Assembly: GCA_947175845.1 (NCBI GenBank)
Contig: CAMWOK010000182.1
Span: 1-6,313, forward strand
Source of the DNA: an uncultured Lachnospiraceae bacterium
Lineage (GTDB): Bacteria > Bacillota > Clostridia > Lachnospirales > Lachnospiraceae
DNA: 6,313 nucleotides
Reading direction: 5' to 3'
The notes under the pieces were generated by a model, which saw only the letters and a list, made by a program, of their open reading frames with translations, ran no database searches and was not told where the DNA came from. Every line of letters begins with the position of its first letter. Position 1 is the stretch's first letter. Positions 1 to 6,178 of this stretch are shown piece by piece. Both the position numbers and the translations under genes were made by a program.

Positions 1-82
1 AACCCGGACCTGCCAATACAACAACTGCACCTTCATTCCATGCTATTGCTTTTTTTTGCGCCTCAGTATACTCTTTTTTCAT
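1..82 (-). CDS. gajB: Gabija helicase GajB, UvrD/Rep-like, N-terminal fragment (cut by window edge)
   Basis: Only the first 27 codons are inside the window, from ATG at 82 running off the left edge. They show the start of a superfamily 1A helicase: a Q-motif-like stretch with TEAQKKAI at residues 6-13, a short acidic turn, and then a hydrophobic strand leading into AGPG at residues 24-27, the first half of the Walker A loop (expected to continue SGKT outside the window). Known family role: in Gabija, GajB is a UvrD-like DNA helicase/ATPase that assembles with GajA and is needed for phage defence. The gene begins 4 nt after the gajA stop, so the two are almost certainly co-transcribed. An AGGAAAG ribosome site lies inside the 3' end of gajA, about 9 nt before the ATG. 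The identity rests on this short piece plus the gajA neighbour; another UvrD-family helicase is the only realistic alternative. Confidence 0.85.
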   Translation of the reverse strand, partial: MKKEYTEAQKKAIAWNEGAVVVLAGPG

Positions 83-86
83 AAAA

Positions 87-1985
87 TCACACTTTCCTTA
101 TCAATGTCTGAATCACTGCTGGAATCTCGTTTTTATCAAAACCTCTTTTATTCCATAAATCAAGCAGTTTATATGCATTTTCTACTTTTCCTTTTTGAAT
201 TTTAGAAACAATAGCTTCTCTGTATTCATTATCTTTTCCTTGGATTTTTAACTGTTTTTCTTCTTCTGATATATTTTCTCCCAGAATTAATTCATAATCC
301 TTCAAAATTATTTGTGATTTTGCCAATTCATGTTCAATATCTTTTTCGCTTGTTAATGCAACTCTTTCAGCAACATATTCTTTTGAATAACCACAGTCAA
401 TCACTTCTTTTGTTGTCGCCTTTCCCTGATCATCGTTATCACCTAAAACAACCCACGGTATATCCAGCACCTTCGCAAGTTTAATAAATGCTCTGGCTGA
501 ACCATTATTTCTATACATTATACCATTTATGCCATTTTCATCAAATTCTATGCCTAACAATCCTGCAAAATATGGAATAATTACATCCTCTGTCTGCCCC
601 TCATACAGAAACCATTTTCTTGCAAAAAGAATATCTCCCCGATTTCTTTGTATATACATATTAATTTCACATAATTCCTGATGGCTAAAGATTAAATATG
701 CCTCAGCAATAATATTGTCTATATCTACACCTATGCATTTGCAACAGCCTCTTAACCCATTTTCAATCTTGTTATTGATGGATTCACGAATCACCACTCG
801 CTTATTTGTTTCATCTATTGATACAACCTTGTTAAACTTCTGTGCAAATTTTTTCAATCCGTCTGAAATATCTTCTACTTCAAAAGAAACATTGTCTTTT
901 ATTCTGGAAACATTCGTCTGTCCTTCATTTTTTCTCAAATATCTAATATTACGAACATCTGCATTTTGAATAAAATATGGTGAATGTGTTGTTATTATCT
1001 TTTGACAATGCATTTCCTCAATAGACTTTTGCAGGGCTCTAATCGCCTGAGGATGCAAATGAGCCTCCGGTTCTTCTAATGTCAAAATCGCCTCTGCTGA
1101 ATCACTGCTGATTTCTTTCAAAAGAATATTTATATATGCTTTAAACAAAAGGATTGCTGTAACACTTTGTGTACCCTGTCCATGTCTATCAAGCGGAAAA
1201 TCAATTGCTGATGTACCGTTGTTTAATACAACCTGTGCTTTAGAAAGCAAGTCCCATGTTTTTAATGGAACCGCATTTATCGAAACAAGATCTTTACCTT
1301 GGAAGTCCATAACTTTTTGTATTTTTTGCAATTCATTCACTAACGAAGTAAGATTATTATCATTCGAAATGATGTTTTCGTTCAGCTGCTCTATTTGATT
1401 TTGAATATTATCAAGTTCATTTTGAGGGACTGACACTTTTTTCATGAATTTTCCCCATAACGGAGATTTTGTGCTAAATGTATCCCGCAATTCCCGTAAA
1501 GCCTGTAAATAAAATACAGGAGTAAGTGACAAAAACCTATTGACTAAATTTTGTACTTTTCCGACAATAGGATCATAATCAATATTCAAAAATACTATTT
1601 TAGTTTCTATTTCCCCTGTCACTTCATTATACATGGCATTTGCTTCAATAATTATTGAAGCTTTTTCAGCATCAATATATTGAATTGCTTCAACAAAAGT
1701 ATCACTAATATAGCCGTCCCATTCTCCTGATGTTCTTTCTTCAAACATTAGTGTAATATTAATGCCGTCAGAATCTCTGGGTGATTTTATTTTATCATCC
1801 ATATAAAAATCATAATCATCAAAACTTGTCCTGCCAATCGCTTTATTCAACCCAATTCGTATTGCATCAAGAATTGTTGATTTACCTGTATTATTTTCAC
1901 CTATTAATATTGTAGTGTCATCTAACGAAATATGTACATTTTTAAGGCTGCGAAAGTTTTTTATAGTCACTTCTTTTAAATACAT
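87..1985 (-). CDS. gajA: Gabija nuclease GajA: OLD-family ATPase fused to Toprim endonuclease
   Basis: 632-residue OLD-family (overcoming lysogenization defect) ATP-dependent endonuclease. The N-terminal ABC-type ATPase shows a Walker A loop GENNTGKST (29-37), a signature-like DRHGQGTQS (266-274), Walker B ILTLEEPEAH (300-309) and the switch histidine in TTHSP (H334). A helical, coiled-coil-like insertion at about 186-228 fits the OLD dimerisation arm. The C-terminal Toprim nuclease shows EGQTE (E462, E466), GDNDDQGK (D516, D518) and a DIE element (549-551), so all metal-binding motifs look intact. Known role: GajA senses nucleotide depletion during phage infection and nicks or cuts DNA, working with GajB. 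I chose ATG 1985, not the in-frame ATG at 2009, because AAGGAG sits 8 nt before it and MYLKEVTIKNFRS is a typical family start. It looks somewhat longer than the type GajA (about 578 aa from memory), with extra sequence between H334 and the Toprim domain, including CCKC at 414-417. Composition is clearly more AT-rich than genes to the right. Other class 2 OLD nucleases are the alternative, but the UvrD partner favours Gabija. Confidence 0.92.
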   Translation of the reverse strand: MYLKEVTIKNFRSLKNVHISLDDTTILIGENNTGKSTILDAIRIGLNKAIGRTSFDDYDFYMDDKIKSPRDSDGINITLMFEERTSGEWDGYISDTFVEAIQYIDAEKASIIIEANAMYNEVTGEIETKIVFLNIDYDPIVGKVQNLVNRFLSLTPVFYLQALRELRDTFSTKSPLWGKFMKKVSVPQNELDNIQNQIEQLNENIISNDNNLTSLVNELQKIQKVMDFQGKDLVSINAVPLKTWDLLSKAQVVLNNGTSAIDFPLDRHGQGTQSVTAILLFKAYINILLKEISSDSAEAILTLEEPEAHLHPQAIRALQKSIEEMHCQKIITTHSPYFIQNADVRNIRYLRKNEGQTNVSRIKDNVSFEVEDISDGLKKFAQKFNKVVSIDETNKRVVIRESINNKIENGLRGCCKCIGVDIDNIIAEAYLIFSHQELCEINMYIQRNRGDILFARKWFLYEGQTEDVIIPYFAGLLGIEFDENGINGIMYRNNGSARAFIKLAKVLDIPWVVLGDNDDQGKATTKEVIDCGYSKEYVAERVALTSEKDIEHELAKSQIILKDYELILGENISEEEKQLKIQGKDNEYREAIVSKIQKGKVENAYKLLDLWNKRGFDKNEIPAVIQTLIRKV

Positions 1986-2012
1986 CTTTCTTTCTCCTTC
2001 TTGAAACATTTT

Positions 2013-2162
2013 TTATGTTTCCTCAACATCTCCATCATACGCAGGCTTTTCCGCAACCATCATCGGTGCCGCATTCTCATATTGATATACAGTCCCAACT
2101 TCCGTATCTTCCCCATTGCGCAGGCTATGATACATATCACTCAAAACAGCCCAGCATTTCAT
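2013..2162 (-). CDS. Small ORF of 49 codons upstream of gajA, unknown function or gene remnant
   Basis: An ATG-started 49-codon frame ends 27 nt before the gajA start, on the same strand. The predicted peptide is acidic toward its end (terminal DGDVEET) and has no membrane segment or recognised motif. I do not recognise it. No good ribosome site precedes ATG 2162; a second in-frame ATG at 2135 lies one base after a TGA (2137-2139) that closes another open frame coming from the end of the GH18 gene. That stop-N-start arrangement fits either translational coupling or a frameshifted remnant of a once longer gene. Its amino acid composition looks protein-like rather than random, and its base composition is intermediate between gajA and the GH18 gene. 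It could be a small accessory gene of the defence operon, the tail of a gene cut at the island junction, or a chance frame. Confidence 0.35.
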   Translation of the reverse strand: MKCWAVLSDMYHSLRNGEDTEVGTVYQYENAAPMMVAEKPAYDGDVEET

Positions 2163-2219
2163 GATTCATTTCATCGTTTTGCAAAAGCAGGGGAAAATCC
2201 TGATTCTGTTCCAATTTCT

Positions 2220-3683
2220 TTATTTCGCTGCGGTGATGTCCCCTATCGCCTGCAGAAGGCTTCTGTCGGGATCCGTCGTGTCCTGCGTCAGCTCCCATAT
2301 CATCACGCCGCCCAGATTCTCTCTGGCGTACGCAGTCTTGTCTGCAATCATCTCCACACCGTTATAGTAGACCTCCATGCCATTGTAGGTGACATGGTCT
2401 TTCTTATAGGCATCTGGCACACCCTCCAGAATTGTTGCGTAATCCGCCCAGCCAGGGCGCGCGTAAAAGGGGACTCCCAGTACCACCTTGTGCGCAGGCA
2501 GGCCGCGCGTCTCTTTCCAGTAAGTCCCGCAGTCCACGGCAAACTGGTACGGAGAGTGCCGTTCTCCGTCGCCGCCGTCATATGCCATGACATTGATGAA
2601 ATCAACCGCGTTCAGCACTGCGTTGGTTTGGGCGGCGGCATCATAGTATATATTGCCGTCCGCTGTCGCCCCGCTCAGCACTGCCGCCGTCAGAAGCTTG
2701 TCCCTGGCGTGGAGCTGTCCGGACAGCGCAAGCATCAGTTTCTCGTACTGACTGGCGCTGGAGCCATCCACGCGGGGGTGTTCCCAGTCCATATCCACGC
2801 CGTCAAAACCGTACTGCTCACACATGGCAAGAATACTTTCTGTCAGACGCTGCACACCTGCGTCGTCGGCAGTCGCCGCCATGAACACATTTTCCAGCGA
2901 CGTGTCATTGTAACTCCATCCCCCGACCGAGAGCAGCACTTTCGCCCCGTTTTCATGGGCAGCGCGTATCAGTGTCCTGGCGGTATCCGGATGTTCAAGC
3001 TCCCTAAGACTGCCGTCCGCCTTCGGAATCGCAAACGCGTAACAGACGTGGGTCAGCACGCCAAAATCCACGGTGTGCAGTTTATCCGGTTTCCAGTCAG
3101 GATAGTAGCCCACCACCTTAAAATCCGTCAGGTCGATATGCTGAGGAACGGACGCGTCCACAGGGATATTATCCACACCCGCAGGCTGCATTGGCTCACC
3201 GTCCACAATCCCCAAATCTTCCCAGACATCACTGCTGTCAGGCTTCTCCCCCTGTGTCCACCACCTGGCCCGATACTGGCGGCCCTGATAGCTGACTGTA
3301 TCACCGCCTGTGTACACCGCGGCGCCCTCCCACGTTTCAGAGGAAAGCGCGGATATTGCAATACTGCTCCCCTCCTGCTCTGGGCTATCCTTCGGTTCCA
3401 AAACCTCCTCCGATTCTGCATTCTTTACATTGGTCAAAACCGCTTCCGATTCTGCACCCTTTACATTGGTCAAACTCCCCTTCGATTCTGCGTTCTTTGC
3501 ATTGGTCAAACTCTCCTCCGCTTCTGCATTCTTCCCGGCGGCAAGTACCTCCTGTGCAGGCTCCTGCGAGCGGGCCGGCACGGCGCCTGGCCGTCTGCTG
3601 ATACCGCCCCACACGACTGTCGACAGCAGCACGCCAAAGACAAAACCTCCCAACGCATAAACCAGCTTTTGCTTTCGTTCCAC
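2220..3683 (-). CDS. Membrane-anchored glycoside hydrolase family 18 (chitinase-like) with carbohydrate-binding module
   Basis: 487-residue surface enzyme of the GH18 family, which hydrolyses beta-1,4-linked N-acetylglucosamine polymers (chitin or peptidoglycan-type substrates). Order of parts: a short basic N-terminus, a single hydrophobic segment at about 8-27 with no lipobox (likely signal anchor), an acidic linker with four 12-residue repeats (51-98), a small CBM5/12-type module rich in aromatics (about 116-158: W118, Y124, Y132, Y137, W141-W142, W154), then the barrel (about 187-487). The barrel has SVGG (252-255) and DGVDMDWE (294-301), the full DGxDxDxE motif with E301 as general acid; MAYD (366-369) and the terminal WELTQD are also family-typical. 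I chose GTG 3683 because GGAGGTG lies 5 nt before it; GTG 3716 in frame has no ribosome site. A sigma-A promoter lies about 55 nt upstream. It could act on host or dietary chitin, or on bacterial or spore wall glycan; the sequence does not decide. No terminator is seen after the TAA. Confidence 0.9.
   Translation of the reverse strand: MERKQKLVYALGGFVFGVLLSTVVWGGISRRPGAVPARSQEPAQEVLAAGKNAEAEESLTNAKNAESKGSLTNVKGAESEAVLTNVKNAESEEVLEPKDSPEQEGSSIAISALSSETWEGAAVYTGGDTVSYQGRQYRARWWTQGEKPDSSDVWEDLGIVDGEPMQPAGVDNIPVDASVPQHIDLTDFKVVGYYPDWKPDKLHTVDFGVLTHVCYAFAIPKADGSLRELEHPDTARTLIRAAHENGAKVLLSVGGWSYNDTSLENVFMAATADDAGVQRLTESILAMCEQYGFDGVDMDWEHPRVDGSSASQYEKLMLALSGQLHARDKLLTAAVLSGATADGNIYYDAAAQTNAVLNAVDFINVMAYDGGDGERHSPYQFAVDCGTYWKETRGLPAHKVVLGVPFYARPGWADYATILEGVPDAYKKDHVTYNGMEVYYNGVEMIADKTAYARENLGGVMIWELTQDTTDPDRSLLQAIGDITAAK
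3390..3533 (-). repeat. Four tandem 36-bp repeats encoding the GH18 linker
   Basis: Four consecutive 36-bp units encode four 12-residue blocks (residues 51-62, 63-74, 75-86 and 87-98 of the GH18 protein) of the pattern K-N/G-A-E-x-x-x-x-L-T-N-V/A; the last has drifted to end EPK. The + strand shows the repeating ttctgc and cattggtcaaa blocks. The peptide is charged, Ala/Glu-rich and probably extended, serving as a spacer that holds the binding module and catalytic barrel away from the membrane or through the wall. Tandem units of this length are prone to copy-number change by slippage or recombination. Confidence 0.85.
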
Positions 3684-3737
3684 AGCGTCACCTCCATCTG
3701 ATTCAAGACTGGACACAATCCCGTCGCAGTCAATTCA

Positions 3738-3766
3738 ATTATACACTACACAGCAGTTCGACGCAA
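3738..3766 (-). promoter_or_regulatory. Sigma-A promoter for the GH18 gene
   Basis: On the minus strand, TTGCGT (3761-3766) and a perfect TATAAT (3738-3743) are separated by exactly 17 bp, about 55 bp before the chosen GTG start. This is close to the housekeeping consensus (-35 4/6, -10 6/6). The -35 box lies inside the repeat-rich block to the right, so that element may supply this promoter. Confidence 0.7.
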
Positions 3767-4073
3767 TCCGAAGAATCTGTTGTTGATGCCAATCGGTAAC
3801 AGCATTTACTGCAAAGTCCGCCGGAACACATAGCAGTTGACAGCGCGAAGCGATTCTTGATGGCTTCATGCGTAACAGTTCGGCAAGGCTGAACTGTTAC
3901 ACCAATCGCACACTTGAGGAATTGCCTGCACCTTCGACTGTCAGGTAGTATACTGGATACACAGAGGAAAGGACTAACACAGGACAAAGAAATCCCTGCA
4001 GACGGCGCAGAAGTACCTCAGCACCTTCGGAAAACAGCCCGTCTGAACACAGCAGTGTTCTGCCAGAACTGCA
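3745..4073. repeat. Repeat-rich intergenic block, REP/MITE-like candidate
   Basis: This stretch lacks a convincing gene but is dense in symmetric structure. A 29-bp near-perfect palindrome (3872-3900) has 13-base arms GTAACAGTTCGGC and GCTGAACTGTTAC with one G-U pair and a 3-nt loop. It is enclosed by a further inverted pair GCGATT (3850-3855) / AATCGC (3904-3909), and preceded by GAAGC (3847-3851) / GCTTC (3863-3867). A separate hairpin GAACAC-AGCA-GTGTTC (4045-4060) overlaps an alternative palindrome GTTCTG-C-CAGAAC (4057-4069). ACACAGCAGT occurs directly at 3748 and 4047, with a near copy around 3826; CCAATCG occurs at 3789 and 3902. Short frames of 70-82 codons on both strands cross it but look accidental and Cys-rich. 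It could be a REP or MITE element, a structured RNA, or a decayed mobile element; exact ends cannot be set. Confidence 0.5.
3872..3900. repeat. 29-bp near-perfect palindrome (hairpin)
   Basis: Arms at 3872-3884 and 3888-3900 pair over 13 bp with a single G-U wobble around the loop AAG. No U-tract follows on either strand, so it is not a standard intrinsic terminator. The length and symmetry are typical of REP-type repeats or of hairpins recognised by HUH/Y1 transposases; a protein-binding site is also possible. Confidence 0.85.
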
Positions 4074-4108
4074 TTTGGGCAGGGAATCTTCGTATTCCCT
4101 GCCCCAAA
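4074..4108 (-). terminator. Strong hairpin just after the ligase stop, probable transcription end
   Basis: A 14-bp stem (arms 4074-4087 and 4094-4108, one bulged C) with a 6-nt loop begins 4 nt after the TAG of the ligase gene. The position and GC-rich stem fit a terminator for the acp-ligase unit. No clear run of T follows on the minus strand, so termination may be inefficient, or the hairpin may instead protect the mRNA 3' end. On the + strand it is followed only by a weak AATTTT. Confidence 0.5.
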
Positions 4109-4112
4109 CGCG

Positions 4113-5657
4113 CTAAAACCGTTTAATTTTCTTCGTCGTATTCTTATCGAACTCCGTCTCGCGGACTTTCAGCCTGAACACCCGCTTGTAAAGCGGCGCC
4201 GTCTTGTTGTACGCGTCGATAATTTTCTGCAGCTCACCCTGCATATCCTTGAGTTTCTTCTTGCCGGCGTACTCGTAATCCGGGAAAATCTCCGCCTCAA
4301 TCGCGCCCTCGCCCTCGCTCTCGCGCACCAGCACCTCCTGAATCAGGCGGTTCTCGCCGAGTTTGTTCTCGATTTCCTCGGGTGAAACGTTCTCGCCGTT
4401 GGGCGTGATGATCAGGTTCTTCTTGCGTCCGGTCAGGAAAATATATCCATCCTCGTCCACATATCCGAGATCGCCTGTCCTTAGCCAGCCGTCCGTGAGC
4501 GTCTCTCCCGTCTCCTCCGGCATCTTGTAATAGCCCTGCATCACGCTCGAGCCTTTCACCCAGATCTCCTCGTCCACCACCTTCGCCTCACAGTTGGGCA
4601 TCAGTTTTCCAACGGAGCCGTCCTTCATAAACTCGCCATAGTTCGTGCTGATAACCGGAGCGCACTCTGTCATGCCATACCCCTGCCAGATGGTGATGCC
4701 GTACTTTTTAAACATCTCCAGATATGCCGGGTTGAGGTACGCGCCGCCGCTGCACACCGTGTGGAACTGTTTGCCAAACACCTTTGCCCGGACGAGCGGC
4801 GCCGGAATCCATGCCGCCTCCTCGAGCTTCTTTGCGAGCGTCTCAATCATCAGCGGAACCATCAGAATCATGTTCGGCTCAAAGAGCTTGATATTTTTTG
4901 CCACGCGCAGCAGCGAATCGTTGATGCAGATAACCGCGCCAATCGAAATGCCCTTCAGGATGTCCATGCTGAGACAGTACGCGTGATGTACCGGGAGAAC
5001 GGACAAGATGACAATCCCAGTATCCAGCCCCATGTCGAGACAGGTCGCATTCTCCGCGAGATTCCTGTGCGTGAGCATCACACCCTTGCTCTTTCCCGTC
5101 GTGCCTGATGTATACATGATGGTTGCAAGCTCCTCCGGTTTGGGTGCATAGTCAAAACCGGCGCTCTGTTCCCCGATCAGGCTCCACATGGAAAGCCCGT
5201 TTTCAATCCCCTGCGGCTCCCCGGTGCAGATGATATGTTTTAGCCCCCCGCAGCGCTGTTGTGCCATCTGCGCCACGCCGGACTTCGTCTCGTCATAGAC
5301 AAGCGCAGTCACGTCCGCGCGGTCGATCAGCTCGCACAGATCCGCGTCGGGAAGGTTGGCGTCGAGCGGCACCGCGACGCTCCCGCTGTCCACAATGCCA
5401 AAGTAGGAAACCACCCAAGAATAGGAGTTTGGTCCAATCACCGCGATATGCTTTCCCTGCTCCCCGAGGGAAGCCAGCGCCGCGGAAAAACATTCTGTGT
5501 CCTTCTTAAACTGCGTGTAGGTCTTCGCCTCGACCTTCACTTCCTTTTTGCCGCCATCCTGGCTGTCCTTCACCTTGTAACGAAACGCATCCTGCGCGCC
5601 GAAGTTTTGCTCCGCCGCTGTCAGCAGCTCCCGTATTGTATGATATATCTGACTCAT
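4113..5657 (-). CDS. AMP-forming acyl-CoA / acyl-ACP synthetase (ANL superfamily)
   Basis: 514-residue adenylate-forming ligase that would activate a carboxylic (probably fatty) acid with ATP to an acyl-AMP and transfer it to CoA or to a carrier-protein thiol. Visible core motifs: A3 P-loop YTSGTTGKSKG (182-192), A5 GYGMTE (326-331), A7 RTGDLG (393-398), A8 GRKKNLIITPNGENV (410-424), and the A10 region NTTKKIKR (506-513) with K510 as likely catalytic lysine. The length is normal for the family and there is no membrane segment, so it is likely cytosolic. It lies 77 nt downstream of the acp gene and is probably in the same transcript, which favours loading of that carrier; a stand-alone long-chain acyl-CoA ligase is the alternative. 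The start MSQIYHTIRELL is a family-like beginning, but its ribosome site is weak (AAAGG is 14 nt away). Substrate cannot be read from the sequence. Confidence 0.9.
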   Translation of the reverse strand: MSQIYHTIRELLTAAEQNFGAQDAFRYKVKDSQDGGKKEVKVEAKTYTQFKKDTECFSAALASLGEQGKHIAVIGPNSYSWVVSYFGIVDSGSVAVPLDANLPDADLCELIDRADVTALVYDETKSGVAQMAQQRCGGLKHIICTGEPQGIENGLSMWSLIGEQSAGFDYAPKPEELATIMYTSGTTGKSKGVMLTHRNLAENATCLDMGLDTGIVILSVLPVHHAYCLSMDILKGISIGAVICINDSLLRVAKNIKLFEPNMILMVPLMIETLAKKLEEAAWIPAPLVRAKVFGKQFHTVCSGGAYLNPAYLEMFKKYGITIWQGYGMTECAPVISTNYGEFMKDGSVGKLMPNCEAKVVDEEIWVKGSSVMQGYYKMPEETGETLTDGWLRTGDLGYVDEDGYIFLTGRKKNLIITPNGENVSPEEIENKLGENRLIQEVLVRESEGEGAIEAEIFPDYEYAGKKKLKDMQGELQKIIDAYNKTAPLYKRVFRLKVRETEFDKNTTKKIKRF

Positions 5658-5734
5658 ATTTTCTGACCATACCTTTCTCTCTATCGTCCAGTTCCCTGCT
5701 CACACGCCTGCACTGCACAATCCCTGTGTCTGTT

Positions 5735-5956
5735 TTACAGTTTCTCGAGATAGTCCACTGCCTCCTGGACGGTGCGGATATCAGCCGCCTCCTCCGGATT
5801 AATCTCGATGTCGAGCTCTTCCTCCACCTCGCCGAGCATACTCATGAAATCAAAGGAGCTGAATCCCAGATCTTCCATAAAGCGGGACTCCGGCTTGATG
5901 TCCTCCTTTTTTACCTCGACATAATTTGTGATGATGTCTGCCAATTTTTCAAACAT
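5735..5956 (-). CDS. Stand-alone acyl carrier protein, atypical phosphopantetheine site
   Basis: 73-residue acidic four-helix carrier protein. The attachment motif is DLGFSSFDF (29-37), with S34 in the position of the phosphopantetheine serine; helix II continues as MSMLGEVEEELDIEI and the end DIRTVQEAVDYLEKL is typical ACP helix IV. The usual DSL is replaced by SSF, so the acidic residue before the serine and the leucine after it are both changed. This suggests a specialised carrier rather than the housekeeping fatty-acid AcpP. I chose ATG 5956 (MFEKLADIITNYVEV), which gives a standard ACP length and has AGGGG about 5 nt before it; ATG 6010 in frame would add 18 residues without family similarity. 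The ligase downstream is its likely loading partner. Confidence 0.9.
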   Translation of the reverse strand: MFEKLADIITNYVEVKKEDIKPESRFMEDLGFSSFDFMSMLGEVEEELDIEINPEEAADIRTVQEAVDYLEKL

Positions 5957-6178
5957 TGCGACCCCTGCCTTTCTTTGCATTATCCTGTCCAGACGATACA
6001 GTTCAGCCATACCTGCTCATGCGCTGCCGGGCTGTTTCGGACACCTCCGTTCCTATCGGACGTCCGTGCCTTATGCCACATGCAGCGCGTTGCATATTCA
6101 TTTTACATGGTTAAACTGTCCCGTACAAACTGCTGCCGGAGCGCGCAGACCTCTGCGCTGTGCGCCTCCGCATTAACC
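5957..6178 (-). promoter_or_regulatory. Long structured leader in front of acp
   Basis: No convincing gene lies here. If transcription starts at the candidate promoter, the RNA leader would first meet a GC-rich hairpin: arms GCGCAGA / TCTGCGC (6143-6149 and 6152-6158), lengthened by a GGAG / CTCC pair (6138-6141 and 6166-6169). Further down, the palindrome CGGACGTCCG (6057-6066) lies near another CGGAC copy (6038-6042), so GTCCG-type arms could pair in two exclusive ways. No known riboswitch class is recognised. A very short GTG frame with a plausible ribosome site (AGGAACGGAG) also lies in it. Confidence 0.3.

Noticed and set aside
2001..3701. 566-codon open frame on the + strand opposite GH18
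   Set aside because: It mirrors the codon pattern of the GH18 gene on the other strand, has no domain, no ribosome site and a low-complexity repeat where the linker repeats lie.
3739..3987. 82-codon minus-strand frame, Cys-rich
   Set aside because: It crosses the palindromic block, its start has no ribosome site, and it contains the GH18 promoter; better explained as repeat DNA that happens to be open.
3914..4126. 70-codon + strand frame with FCQNC near its end
   Set aside because: The FCQNC and later C-P-C-P spacing hint at a zinc ribbon, but the frame runs through the hairpin after the ligase gene and lacks a good ribosome site.
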